Assembly (NCBI RefSeq): GCF_009741735.1
Contig: NZ_WHOH01000001.1
Location: 1,302,001-1,366,000, forward strand
DNA: 64,000 nucleotides
Direction: 5' to 3'
Source of the DNA: Lentibacillus sp. JNUCC-1
GTDB lineage: Bacteria; Bacillota; Bacilli; Bacillales; Amphibacillaceae
The notes beneath the pieces were generated by a model. That model ran no database searches, had not been told where the DNA came from, and saw nothing but the letters and a program-made list of their open reading frames with translations. The position numbers and the translations under genes were made by a program. Within the stretch, counting starts at the first letter, position 1. Each line of letters opens with the position of its first letter. Positions 30,980-40,323 of this stretch are shown in pieces.

Positions 30980-32242
30980 ATGAGGGTAAAAGTTGCTGTG
31001 TTTGGGAGGAAGGAGATTATAGACAAACTTGCTCAACATGAAACAGACCGCAAGTCTGAACTGTTTCCATTTGTCTATGAAGATGCAGCTGAAGTCTATG
31101 ACCTTGTGGAAAAGGCTGTTATGTGCGACGTCTATCTATTTACAAGCCCCTTGTCCTACCTGTACGCAAAAGACAAGATTGACAAAAAGCGGCTGCCAGC
31201 AGTCTATGTGCCAATAGACGAGTACATGATACTTAACGCGTTTTATGAATTGAAGACACAAAATGATGATACCTTGCCCCGCATGTCCATTGACATTGAT
31301 GACCGTAAGTATGTTGATGCGGTTGTCGCTGAACAACAGTTGGACAAGAGTGGATTTCATGTGTACAGCTATGGAAACGACCGGTCGATCGATATTGATC
31401 AAATCGTGTTCTTCCATAAAAATTTATGGGAGTCCGACCATGTCGATCTCGTACTGACTTCAAGTAATATCGTGGAAGAGAAGCTAAAACAAGCGAACGT
31501 CCCGGTTGAACGCATCCAGATTCCAATGGTGAATTTGCTGAATCGCATTGAAGAAGCGAAATCCATTGCACTTGTGAATCAAAACACAAGTTCACAAATG
31601 GTATCTGGGTATGTCCGTTTAAAACACGGTGACGGAAATGAAAATGAGAATATGGATAAAATTAAAGACATCCTTGACGAGTTCGGTGATGTGACGAGTT
31701 CTGCTGTCGTTCAATCTGGAGATGCATATGTTATTTTTGGCACGAAAAAGCTGCTTGAATATATCACCAATAATTATCGCCATTTCCCGCTCCAAAAAGA
31801 ATTGAAAGAACGGGTGTCTGGCGAAGTCGACATCGGTTTTGGCTTCGGATTATATGCCAACCAAGCTGAACATTACGCCAGATTAGCACTCAAATCCTGT
31901 AGCAAGGAAGAAACGGGAAGTTGCTTTATCGTTAATGAGCGCGGTGAAACAATTGGTCCAGTCGGTGTCGAGAAAAAATTTGACACTGGCAAGCTCTATC
32001 AGGCTCTTATCCATAAAGCCCGCTTAAACAATGAGTTATCATACAATTTCCTGGACTTTATCGCCAACCGAAACAATGAGCCATTCTCATCCCAGGATCT
32101 CGCCACTTACTACGGCGTTACAAAGCGCAGTGCTGAACGGACGCTGGGCAAACTGATAAACGGCGAAGTCATTAAGGCGGTAGGTGAAGAGAAACCTTAC
32201 CTCCGCGGCCGCCCAAGAAAACTTTTTCAAATCAATCAGTAA
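30980..32242 (+). CDS. HTH transcriptional regulator with nucleotidyl-cyclase-like middle domain
   Basis: A 420-residue protein. Residues 1-200 start with VKVAVFGRKEIIDKL and resemble a receiver/sensor-like alpha-beta region. Residues about 215-330 contain VSGEVDIGFGFGLYANQAEHYARLALKS, resembling the GxGxG...A..AE..AR.AL strand-helix of GTP cyclohydrolase III and GGDEF-type palm domains, but without a GGDEF motif. The last 75 residues form a winged HTH (FSSQDLATYYGVTKRSAERTL) ending in RGRPRKLFQINQ. TAGGAGG precedes the ATG by eight bases. Function and ligand are unknown; the cyclase-like reading is an inference. Confidence 0.7.
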   Translation: MRVKVAVFGRKEIIDKLAQHETDRKSELFPFVYEDAAEVYDLVEKAVMCDVYLFTSPLSYLYAKDKIDKKRLPAVYVPIDEYMILNAFYELKTQNDDTLPRMSIDIDDRKYVDAVVAEQQLDKSGFHVYSYGNDRSIDIDQIVFFHKNLWESDHVDLVLTSSNIVEEKLKQANVPVERIQIPMVNLLNRIEEAKSIALVNQNTSSQMVSGYVRLKHGDGNENENMDKIKDILDEFGDVTSSAVVQSGDAYVIFGTKKLLEYITNNYRHFPLQKELKERVSGEVDIGFGFGLYANQAEHYARLALKSCSKEETGSCFIVNERGETIGPVGVEKKFDTGKLYQALIHKARLNNELSYNFLDFIANRNNEPFSSQDLATYYGVTKRSAERTLGKLINGEVIKAVGEEKPYLRGRPRKLFQINQ

Positions 32243-32247
32243 TTATA

Positions 32248-32292
32248 CACAAAGCGGCATCTGGTGTTAAATACAACAGATGCCGCTTTGTG
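32248..32292. terminator. strong bidirectional hairpin after the HTH regulator gene
   Basis: CACAAAGCGGCATCTG pairs perfectly with CAGATGCCGCTTTGTG (16 bp, 13-nt loop) between two convergent genes. The T-tracts are short. Confidence 0.85.
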
Positions 32293-32308
32293 GTGCTGGA
32301 ATATACAT

Positions 32309-32641
32309 TTATTGATCGGGTTTCTGGTGTCCGCCTGATTCACGCAAGATATTCATGGCCTTAGCATAGTCCGATTCATCAACACTGGCCGTCAACAGTT
32401 GTGTCATCGGGCCGTCCTGATCGGGTCTCGCTTCAGCCATTCCAGGGAATTCAGCTGGGTCAGCTGTACCGGCGACACCAGGTGTCATACCGCTGACTGG
32501 AATCGGGAAGAAAGTCAACGTTTTGGCGTCCTCACCCATCTCTTCCACCTGTATATCAGCTGTTCTAAGTGTTTCCAGACGGGCACGAGCACTTTCTGCA
32601 TCATCTTCAGTTCTAAAGTAGGCATGAATTTGTTGGTCCAT
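32309..32641 (-). CDS. hypothetical 110-residue protein with a ferredoxin-like repeat
   Basis: I do not recognise this protein firmly. The N-terminal half (IHAYFRTEDDAESARARLETL) and the C-terminal end (TQLLTASVDESDYAKAMNIL) each look like a beta-alpha unit, as in the general stress protein 17M/YflT domain. The centre is a Pro/Gly-rich, flexible stretch. It is acidic and lacks a signal peptide. The ATG at 32641 has GGAGGG eight bases upstream. Confidence 0.6.
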   Translation of the reverse strand: MDQQIHAYFRTEDDAESARARLETLRTADIQVEEMGEDAKTLTFFPIPVSGMTPGVAGTADPAEFPGMAEARPDQDGPMTQLLTASVDESDYAKAMNILRESGGHQKPDQ

Positions 32642-32722
32642 AAGGAATACCCTCCTCATTTCAAATGATCTTTATTGGAGTATTCCCACATTCTTGTCAT
32701 TCTAATCCTTGCGTAAGCCATA

Positions 32723-35700
32723 TTAAATGCTCAGCAATTCCCGGACATCATCCTCGGACAAGCTTGAGAGCATCGTTTCGCCGGGTTGGATGACCTGATC
32801 GATCAACTCCCGCTTTTTCTGCTGCAATTCATATATTTTCTCTTCAATCGTGCCTTCGGAAATGAGTCGGATCACTTGGACGACATTTTTTTGTCCGAAA
32901 CGGTGCGCTCTGCCAGCAGCTTGGTCTTCCACAGCCGGGTTCCACCATAAATCATACAGAATGACTGTATCAGCTCCAGTCAGGTTCAGACCTGTGCCCC
33001 CCGCTTTCAAGGAGATTAGGAAAACATCCTTTTCACCGTCGTTGAAACGATTGCTCATCTCCACGCGTGCTTCGGAGTTGGTACCTCCATGCAGATAGAA
33101 GTAATCAATGTCGCGTGTATCCAGTGCTTTCATAATGATCTCATGCATGCTGGTAAATTGGGAAAAGATCAACATTCGCCGACCGCTGGCTTTGGCGTTC
33201 TCCACCGTTTCAAGCAATTGCTCCAGTTTACCGGAATGGCCGGTGTAGTTCTCCATGAACAAAGCTGGATGACAGCAAATCTGTCTCAAACGCGTCAAGC
33301 CAGCTAGTATTTTCATGCGGTTCTGATTGAATCCGCCTTGTTGGAGTGAAGCGGCGGTTTCGGATTGCAGCTTCCGTAAATAACCGACGTACAGATTGCG
33401 CTGTTCGTCCGTCAATTCTGAGTGATGGACTGTCTCAATTTTCTCCGGCAATTCTGTCAGGACATCCCTTTTCAGACGGCGTAAGATAAATGGCCGCGTC
33501 AAAGCAGCGACCTTTTCATGTGAAAGTTGACGAAACGCACGTTGATTGGGCATCAACCCTGGTAAAATCACTTGGAAAATCGCCCATAATTCATCTATTG
33601 AATTTTCAATCGGGGTTCCTGTCAGAGCAAAACGACGTCCAGCTTTAATTTGCCGGATCGCACGAGATGTTTTCGTTGCATAGTTTTTGATATACTGGGC
33701 CTCATCCAGAATCATCGTTTGAAACGTCTGCTCTTGATACAGTTCAAAGTCCTGCCGCAGAGTCCCGTAAGAAACAATCCATACATCTGCGTCCTTGCGA
33801 TCAGTCAGTTTCTGAAGCCGTTCCTGGGGAGTACCGGTCATAATCGCCACCTCAAGGTCTGGGGCAAATTTGTCACATTCATTCTTCCAGTTATAAACAA
33901 CTGAAGAAGGCACAACAATGAGATGCGGATGTTCTTTCGGCTCCGACAGCAGATAGGCGATCGTCTGCAATGTCTTACCAAGACCCATGTCATCAGCAAG
34001 AATCCCGCCCAGATGATAATGGCTCAGCGACTTGAACCACTGATATCCAGTAATTTGATAGTTCCGCAACGTTGCATTGAGATTGTCCGGCAGGTCATAG
34101 ACCTGCTCTTCAGGTGCTTTAAGCTGATGGAGCAATTTCTGAAAAGAGGGATCATAGCTCTTTTTCGTATCAATAAGCTCGTCAACCTGGGTGCTCCGGT
34201 AAACAGGCATCTCTACACGTCCGTCTTGAATATCTCCTTTATCAATGTTCAAATCGGCAAACAGCTGGCCGACCGATTCGAATTCATTGGTTTCTAAGGA
34301 CAACAAGCCGCCATTCTTCATCCGGTAATACCGCTTCTTCTCGATGACAGCATCCAAAATGTTTGTTACTTCATCTTGATCGATACCGCTCAAATCGAAG
34401 CCAATTTCCAACAGGTTTGTGGCCGCGTCAACACTGACTCTTGTTGTTGGGGACGGGGCATTGTCGACAATGAGATTCTGGACAGCTGTGGTCAAATAGA
34501 GCTCTACATGCTCATCCAGTACAGGCAGGATCTCATACAAAAAGACATACAAATCATCTTCATCAAGCTGAATGTATAAGTGCCGTCCATTATAACGGAA
34601 ATTGGCGTATTCAATCAGCTGCATGATTTTTTGTTCCTGTTCAACATCCCGAACGATCATAACGTCACGTTCGGCATCATCTTGAAAAGGATGGATCAGA
34701 TGGTGTCCGTAATGGTATTCCAAGTTGCCTGTAATGGCAGCTTCCTCAAGATCAAGAAACAGTTTTGCTTTAAGCGGTTTTTGCACAATACCCCGCGCCA
34801 CATCGTCACTGATACCCACGCTGCCCAGCTTCTTTAACGAAGGCAGAACTTCAGAGACGAAAGCATCAGCCTGTTCTGCGGGAACCGGCAACTCACCGCT
34901 GATCTGGCCCAGGTCATAAAGGGAATCCAAGAGCGCAAGTTGTTGGTTGTCAGGTCTATGGAAAGTCCCATTATAAAACAACAATTTATAGTCACTGAAA
35001 TATTCCATTTCCTTAAACCGGCCAACATCAAGCACGAGATCGTCTTCAGCATTCTTTTGCAAAGCAAACTGAAGTGGCAAATCGCCTGTCACCATAGAGA
35101 TATCTTCATACGACCCTTCGTTAGTCTCTAATTTGACATCCCGTTCTGACAGCAGACTCAAAAGCTCATGGACCACAAGTGGCGGTATCGTGAGACGGCG
35201 TTTAGAACTCGACCATGTATCCAGATAATAGGGGATGTCCCCTCTGTACAGTTCCTCATTTTGAATAATGGCATTGAGAATTTGAAAAATGGCCCGGTCC
35301 TGCTCGAGAAAATAATGCTCTTCCGAGGAATAGGCAAATGTTTTCGTGAATGTGTAGCTTGCTGGTTCCTGCAAAATATGTTCTAAAAAATCACCGATAT
35401 TTTTAACGACATACAAACGGGCAGCACCAGCTTTCATTTCCAACTGCAGCCTATCATTATGGTCTTGTTTCAGGATATATTCCACGTGCATCGGCACACG
35501 CTCACCCTTAAAATCAAGATTTCCTCGGGAGGCTTCATTGGTTCTTGATACAGCTTCCATGAACCTGTTCGTCATTTTATATTTAAGAACAGAAGGGTCT
35601 TGAAAATCGTCGTTGGCAATGCTCAGAAGCGCTGCCACCACATGCTTACAGGAATCATATGTTGCATAGGCGGGGCATTCACACCGAGTCTTTAGAATTC

Positions 35701-35890
35701 CATTTCCCAAGTCCGATGTATCGATTTCAACAAAGTAATCTTCAGTTCCGCTGACAATAGCCGTCCATAGTTCGAAATTGCGGTCATATTTGAGATCACT
35801 GACAAGGTTACGCCGGTAATAGTCAAAGCCGCGGCGAAACGTCTGATCCGGAAAAAGGCGCTGGATATTCAAATTACTAATGGCATTCAT
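32723..35890 (-). CDS. SNF2-family DNA helicase with N-terminal SWIM zinc finger
   Basis: A 1055-residue DNA-dependent ATPase of the Swi2/Snf2 group (YwqA-like), acting on DNA-protein complexes, exact role unknown. The SWIM finger (CxCx8CxH in CECPAYATYDSCKH) lies at about residues 88-103. The helicase core has motif I DDMGLGKTLQT, motif II ILDEAQYIKN, motif III ALTGTPIENSIDELW, motif V GGTGLNLTGAD and motif VI AAGRAHRFGQ. The middle 300 residues form the SNF2-associated region. CAGGAG precedes the ATG at 35890. It is monocistronic. Confidence 0.93.
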   Translation of the reverse strand: MNAISNLNIQRLFPDQTFRRGFDYYRRNLVSDLKYDRNFELWTAIVSGTEDYFVEIDTSDLGNGILKTRCECPAYATYDSCKHVVAALLSIANDDFQDPSVLKYKMTNRFMEAVSRTNEASRGNLDFKGERVPMHVEYILKQDHNDRLQLEMKAGAARLYVVKNIGDFLEHILQEPASYTFTKTFAYSSEEHYFLEQDRAIFQILNAIIQNEELYRGDIPYYLDTWSSSKRRLTIPPLVVHELLSLLSERDVKLETNEGSYEDISMVTGDLPLQFALQKNAEDDLVLDVGRFKEMEYFSDYKLLFYNGTFHRPDNQQLALLDSLYDLGQISGELPVPAEQADAFVSEVLPSLKKLGSVGISDDVARGIVQKPLKAKLFLDLEEAAITGNLEYHYGHHLIHPFQDDAERDVMIVRDVEQEQKIMQLIEYANFRYNGRHLYIQLDEDDLYVFLYEILPVLDEHVELYLTTAVQNLIVDNAPSPTTRVSVDAATNLLEIGFDLSGIDQDEVTNILDAVIEKKRYYRMKNGGLLSLETNEFESVGQLFADLNIDKGDIQDGRVEMPVYRSTQVDELIDTKKSYDPSFQKLLHQLKAPEEQVYDLPDNLNATLRNYQITGYQWFKSLSHYHLGGILADDMGLGKTLQTIAYLLSEPKEHPHLIVVPSSVVYNWKNECDKFAPDLEVAIMTGTPQERLQKLTDRKDADVWIVSYGTLRQDFELYQEQTFQTMILDEAQYIKNYATKTSRAIRQIKAGRRFALTGTPIENSIDELWAIFQVILPGLMPNQRAFRQLSHEKVAALTRPFILRRLKRDVLTELPEKIETVHHSELTDEQRNLYVGYLRKLQSETAASLQQGGFNQNRMKILAGLTRLRQICCHPALFMENYTGHSGKLEQLLETVENAKASGRRMLIFSQFTSMHEIIMKALDTRDIDYFYLHGGTNSEARVEMSNRFNDGEKDVFLISLKAGGTGLNLTGADTVILYDLWWNPAVEDQAAGRAHRFGQKNVVQVIRLISEGTIEEKIYELQQKKRELIDQVIQPGETMLSSLSEDDVRELLSI

Positions 35891-35980
35891 GCTCTCGCTC
35901 CTGTCTTCCCTTTAAATTTACGCTCGAATTTGTTCAATCCCATATTATACATGACTTTTACTCAAGTTAAAAGCACTCCA

Positions 35981-37177
35981 TCAAGTACTCGGTGTGTTCT
36001 TTCGGGCTCTGAGTAACAAGTAAATATACAGCATCATCGAAAAGAGCACCGAACCTGCTGCTGTTGCATAGATCACCGCATAGTCAAACATAAAGGCAAT
36101 TTGCCCAAATATAAGAGCGCCTAACCCAACCCCGAGGTCAAAGAATGAGAAAAACGTGGCATTCGCCATGCCTTTACGATTGCCTGGCGCTTCGTCAACC
36201 GCCCATGCTTGCAGGGCAGGCTGTACAGCACCAAATCCGAGCCCGTAGATGCCCGCGGCCAATAGCATAACACCCATATTTGGCAGCCATGATAAAAGGA
36301 TCATGGCAATAAAAATGAGAACCGTGCCGGGGAGAAAAACAGCAATATGGCCACGCCGGTCATAGATTTTTCCTGCGAACAAGCGGGAAACCATGAGGAA
36401 CAACGCGTACACCAGGAAATACCCTTCAATGCCTGGGATGTCTTTTTTAGCAGCATATAAAGGTAAAAATGATGCAATTCCACCAAACGTGAACGTAATG
36501 AAAAACAGCAGAATAGACGGCTGCAATGCTGTTTTCTCAAAAATATCAAATTTAACAGTAACTGCTTTGTTCGGTGACTGTTCTACCTTTTTATAACGAA
36601 TGAGTGATGCAAGCAAAAAGGCTGTCAAACCAAGGGCAGCTGTTATCAAAAACAAAGCCTTGAACGAGATAATGCCTGCAAGGGTCAGTCCCAGTGCTGG
36701 TCCGAATGCCAGTGCAAGGTTACCGGATAAACCAAAGTAACCCATCCCCTCTCCGCGCCGTTTTGGAGGAATAAGGTCTGTTGCAATGGTCCCTGTTGCA
36801 GTTGACGCAAGGCCAAACCCGATTCCCTGAGCCATGCGCATCATGATTAGGAAGGCAATCGTTGTAATAAACGCGAACGTTCCGAGTGAAACTGTAAAGA
36901 CAGCAATCCCTACCATATAAACAAACTGACGGCCTTTTGATTCCAGAGCATGTCCGGCATAGGGCCGGAAAATCAGTGCAGTAAACGTGAAACTGCCCAC
37001 GATCACCCCGATCATCTGATCACTTCCGCCCAGTTCTTTCACAAACAGCGGCAATGTCGGCAGTGTCATTTGGAAGCCGAGAAAAATAAAAAAATTAGCC
37101 AGACAAATGAGCACGAAATCTCGTGACCAAATTTTATCTGGACTTGATTGTGTCTGTTGAGTTGTGTTGACGTCCAT
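35981..37177 (-). CDS. MFS transporter (YhhS/arabinose-efflux-type)
   Basis: A 398-residue, 12-helix MFS exporter of unknown substrate. Helix 1 follows a short hydrophilic start; the loop 2-3 motif is degenerate (RPYAGHALESKGRQFVY), and the second-half equivalent is GKIYDRRGHIAVF. The RRGEGMGYFGLSGNLALAFGPALG stretch is typical of YfcJ/YhhS-type carriers. The ATG at 37177 has AGAAGGG upstream, while the longer frame to 37240 has none. Its 3' end lies about 90 bp from the SNF2 gene start. Confidence 0.88.
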   Translation of the reverse strand: MDVNTTQQTQSSPDKIWSRDFVLICLANFFIFLGFQMTLPTLPLFVKELGGSDQMIGVIVGSFTFTALIFRPYAGHALESKGRQFVYMVGIAVFTVSLGTFAFITTIAFLIMMRMAQGIGFGLASTATGTIATDLIPPKRRGEGMGYFGLSGNLALAFGPALGLTLAGIISFKALFLITAALGLTAFLLASLIRYKKVEQSPNKAVTVKFDIFEKTALQPSILLFFITFTFGGIASFLPLYAAKKDIPGIEGYFLVYALFLMVSRLFAGKIYDRRGHIAVFLPGTVLIFIAMILLSWLPNMGVMLLAAGIYGLGFGAVQPALQAWAVDEAPGNRKGMANATFFSFFDLGVGLGALIFGQIAFMFDYAVIYATAAGSVLFSMMLYIYLLLRARKNTPST

Positions 37178-37258
37178 GGTTTGTCCCTTCTTTCGTGTAT
37201 AGAAATATATTATACAGGACAACGAAGGCAAAATAAACAAAGACTTGTTTCCGGTTCA

Positions 37259-37753
37259 TTATTCAAGAGATTGACGATAACGCGCATACATTTTTTCAGT
37301 GCATCTGACCCAATGTCCTGGTTTAATTTCCATTAAGGACGCCGCTGCGTCTTCTGCTTCCCACGCTGATTCATCATAATGCATACGCTCTCGATAACGT
37401 TCCAGGCGCGGATCTGGTGTGAGCACCGCTGACAACAGCGATTGTGTATAGGGGTGAAAAGCATGATTGTACAGTTCATCGCTATCAGCCATTTCAACAA
37501 GCCGGCCATTTTTCATAACACCAATCCTGTCGCTTAAATATCTGACCATAGCCAGGTCATGAGCGATAAACAAATATGTCAGTCCGAATTCTGTTTGTAG
37601 TTCTTTAAGCAAATTAATCACTTGAGCTTGAATCGATACATCAAGTGCACTGACAGGTTCGTCAGCAACTACCAGTTTAGGCTGGAGTGCCAAAGCACGT
37701 GCAATGCCTATCCGTTGCCGCTGCCCGCCTGAGAATTCATGCGGATAACGGTG
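37259..37753 (-). pseudogene. 3' fragment of an oppF/dppF-type ABC ATPase gene
   Basis: The fragment begins at the right end of TnpB copy 2, reads [20 protein letters not shown], and continues through Walker [13 protein letters not shown] to a C-terminal tail of about 165 residues in total. The Walker A half is missing: beyond the element there is the end of sodC instead. The tail is short and lacks the cysteine cluster seen in the intact oppF at 25.3 kb. Not functional as it stands. Confidence 0.9.
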
Positions 37754-37946
37754 TTGACACTCCCACAGCTAAAGCAGTGGGATTCTCGAGTGCTAAGACG
37801 TTCGCAGTCCCTTTTGGTTTTGAACTAGCCTCAAGTTAAGGGGGCTGCCATGGCCCCGTCCAACTGCGTTATGAATTGTACCGCAATTGGCGGTATACCT
37901 GTTACCGGTACACAAGTTATATAACTTGTTTATGTTTGGAGATGCC
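37754..37946 (-). ncRNA. predicted omega RNA (reRNA) of TnpB copy 2
   Basis: Same scaffold as copy 1. The guide would be the 20 nt of minus-strand flank, caccgttatccgcatgaatt, which lies within the truncated ABC ATPase gene just before its signature motif. The 5' boundary is not determined. Confidence 0.6.
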
Positions 37947-38987
37947 TGACAGGGCTTTTGCGATATTGATGCTTGCATTTAAATCCGCGTGGTTTTTATA
38001 GCTGCACTTTTTACATTTGAACCTCAAACCATTGCGGTTTTGCTTGTCACAATTTCCGCATTTACATGTTTGCGATGTATAATTTGGCACGACATATTCA
38101 ACCGTGATGCCTGCCATTTCTGCTTTATACTGAATGAATGTCTGAAGCTGATGGAAACTCCAATTGTTTAGGTTTCTGCCTGCTTCTTTTTTTGATTTAG
38201 CCATGCGAATACCTGTCAAATCTTCCATTCTGATCAGTCCAACACCGTTGGACCTGGCAAACCGTATGATTCGACGGGATATGGTATGATTCATTTCTCT
38301 CATCCAAAGGGACTCTTTATCTTTTGATTTTTTGATAGCTTGAAGTTTTTTCAGCTTGCCCAGCTTGCGTCTTCTTGAAGAAAATCTTCTTCTTTTGAAG
38401 GCTATTTGATTGCCTTTAAAAAATAAACTTTTCGTGCCGACACTGCATGTGGCGATGTTTTTCAACCCAAGGTCAATACCCAATACCTTCTCATTGTTCG
38501 TTTTTTCTACGGCATAGGAAATGGCAATTGTCACAAACCAGCGGCCTCTCTTTTTAAAAAGGTCAACCGTACCTTGTTTGGCTTCACCGTTTAAAATCTT
38601 ATCGAGCCATTTTTGCTGAAACGGTCGGACGACCAAAGGCACGCCGATGCGTTTTTCAAGTGTCGGGAAGCTGATTTTATAAAGGCTGTCATATTCTATT
38701 TTGGCGTTTTGGTTATTGAAAGCACACCAGAGTCGTTTATATTTTTTCACTTTTTGGTGTCTCTTTTGACTTTTTACATCCCGAATCGTTTGATTAACAA
38801 CTGCTGAGGGCAGTTGTTTGTTGGATGAGAACAGCTTGAAAACTTTGGATGTCGCTTTGTTTAGATCGTCATAAGTTAAAAGCCAATTAGCGAAATCCGT
38901 GTTTGTTTGTGTCATTGTTTGATACACATTTTGTTTTTCTATTGTCGGCTTTAGCAATTCTACTTTCAGAGAAATTGTTGGCACCAT
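37917..38987 (-). CDS. tnpB: RNA-guided nuclease TnpB, copy 2
   Basis: 356 residues, intact, with the same RuvC acids (D172, E255, D335) and zinc-ribbon cysteines as copy 1. Differences are few and scattered (for example K80V-type and D-to-A changes near residues 80, 101, 159), which suggests a recent common source. Here the start codon is ATG, six bases after AGGAGG. It should bind its own reRNA and cut TAM-adjacent (TTAC) DNA matching the guide. Confidence 0.93.
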   Translation of the reverse strand: MVPTISLKVELLKPTIEKQNVYQTMTQTNTDFANWLLTYDDLNKATSKVFKLFSSNKQLPSAVVNQTIRDVKSQKRHQKVKKYKRLWCAFNNQNAKIEYDSLYKISFPTLEKRIGVPLVVRPFQQKWLDKILNGEAKQGTVDLFKKRGRWFVTIAISYAVEKTNNEKVLGIDLGLKNIATCSVGTKSLFFKGNQIAFKRRRFSSRRRKLGKLKKLQAIKKSKDKESLWMREMNHTISRRIIRFARSNGVGLIRMEDLTGIRMAKSKKEAGRNLNNWSFHQLQTFIQYKAEMAGITVEYVVPNYTSQTCKCGNCDKQNRNGLRFKCKKCSYKNHADLNASINIAKALSGISKHKQVI

Positions 38988-39186
38988 TTCACCTCCTCAT
39001 ATATATTATATCACAAAGGGGAACATAAGTTCTAGTTTTATTTTAATTGTTTTGACCCTACTATTTTTAAGATCATGTCTTAATATATTCGCTCTCATCC
39101 CACACCTGAAGGAATGGGCTTTCCCGCTCATTAGTACGGTAAAAAGAGCCGCTGTTGTACAAATGAAACAGCAGCCCTTCAAAATA

Positions 39187-39789
39187 TCATTCAGCCCCAA
39201 TCACACCACATGCAATCCGATCTCCCGCATCACCAGCCGGCTGTGATTTATAATCATCGGCTTTGGCATGAATCATTAATGCCGTACCCTCTCCATCAAG
39301 GAGTGAATTGGGCTGATCAGGCTTTAATGTGACTTTGTCAGCTAAGGCTTCAGTCATAACTGTCCCGCTTTTGGAAACTTCTATATTAAGCAAGTCGCCT
39401 GCATGGGGGCCTTCAGGATTGTCAAACCCATGCTCTTTGTTGGTCGGGTTGAAGTGCCCCCCTGCACTTTTGAAGGATGGCGGTTCACAGACACCCTTTT
39501 CGTGGATATGAAAACCGTGCTTGCCCGGCGGAAGATCCTTTGCCTCAAGCTTAATATGCACCCCATCAGGTTTTTCCGTTAAAACGGCAGAGCCAATTGT
39601 TTCATTTTCTGAGTTAATGAGCGTTGTCTCTACCTGCTCAGGCCCTGCTTCTGCGGCTTTAGACGTCTCCACTCCAGGATCTTCAGTTTCTTGTTGCTCA
39701 GGTGTAGCATCCGGAGAAGGATTACACGCTGCCAGAGTGATCACAAAAAAAGTCAAAACACACCCCAGCAGCCAGTTTTTATTCAACAT
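39187..39789 (-). CDS. sodC: Cu/Zn superoxide dismutase lipoprotein
   Basis: Dismutates superoxide outside the membrane. A lipoprotein signal (ITLAAC lipobox, cysteine about residue 22) and a Pro/Glu-rich tether lead to the SodC beta-barrel. All expected metal ligands are visible: GFHIHEKG, GGHFNP, EHGF, GPHAGDL (zinc histidine and aspartate) and LMIHAKADD (fourth copper histidine). The disulfide cysteines are in GVCEPP and IACGVI. The ATG at 39789 has GGAGG nine bases upstream. Its 3' end is 48 bp from TnpB copy 2. Confidence 0.94.
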   Translation of the reverse strand: MLNKNWLLGCVLTFFVITLAACNPSPDATPEQQETEDPGVETSKAAEAGPEQVETTLINSENETIGSAVLTEKPDGVHIKLEAKDLPPGKHGFHIHEKGVCEPPSFKSAGGHFNPTNKEHGFDNPEGPHAGDLLNIEVSKSGTVMTEALADKVTLKPDQPNSLLDGEGTALMIHAKADDYKSQPAGDAGDRIACGVIGAE

Positions 39790-39934
39790 CACACATACCT
39801 CCATATCATTGATCTATATCATTTCAATTATGCTCATGGAGGTTGAGAATTAAACGTGTGGCTGAACAAAAAATGATAGATCTATATCCCATGCAGCTGT
39901 TATAATGAGAGCACATATTTTGGAGGTGGTACAG

Positions 39935-40312
39935 ATGGGTTTGTTTGATGGCATGATGGGCAATGCGTCTGAAATAGCAAATTCTGACGTGGAAAAGGAA
40001 CTTGGGGAATTATTATCTTCTGGTGAGAACGTGGAGCACGCGTACAAACTGGTTCGGGATCTTCTCGTTTTCACCAATAGACGACTGATTCTTGTAGACA
40101 AGCAGGGTGTAACCGGAAAGAAGACCGATTATCATTCTATCCCGTATAAAAGCATCACTCATTTTTCAATCGAGACGGCTGGCACCTTTGACCTTGACGC
40201 AGAAATGAAAATCTGGGTCTCCGGCAGCAGTGCACCGGTTGAAAAAACATTCAACAAGCAGCTGAACATTTTCAAGGTGCAAAGTGTATTGAATGCGTAT
40301 GTGACAGGCTAA
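39935..40312 (+). CDS. bacterial PH-domain protein (YozO/YvbH-like)
   Basis: A 125-residue cytosolic protein made of one bacterial pleckstrin-homology domain: ENVEHAYKLVRDLLVFTNRRLILVDKQGVTGKKTDY followed by IPYKSITHFSIETAG. The domain probably mediates protein or lipid contacts; the role is unknown. GGAGGTGG lies eight bases before the ATG at 39935, and TATAAT at 39901-39906 is a likely -10 with a poor -35. Divergent from sodC. Confidence 0.88.
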   Translation: MGLFDGMMGNASEIANSDVEKELGELLSSGENVEHAYKLVRDLLVFTNRRLILVDKQGVTGKKTDYHSIPYKSITHFSIETAGTFDLDAEMKIWVSGSSAPVEKTFNKQLNIFKVQSVLNAYVTG

Positions 40313-40323
40313 TTCTATTAATA

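Larger units (their letters stand above)
37754..39138 (-). mobile_element. IS200/IS605-type element with tnpB only, copy 2
   Basis: Nearly identical to copy 1 at 19008-20391 and in the same orientation. On the minus strand it follows TTAC (39142-39139) and ends in TCAA (37757-37754). The left sub-terminal palindrome near CCCATTCC...GTGGG (39097-39125) and the right hairpin (37762-37781) are both present. It carries no tnpA. Confidence 0.9.

Noticed and set aside
39052-39246. A small plus-strand hydrophobic frame over the left end of TnpB copy 2
   Set aside because: It reads from the element's non-coding end into the opposite strand of sodC and lacks a ribosome binding site; the similar frame in copy 1 makes chance openness likely.
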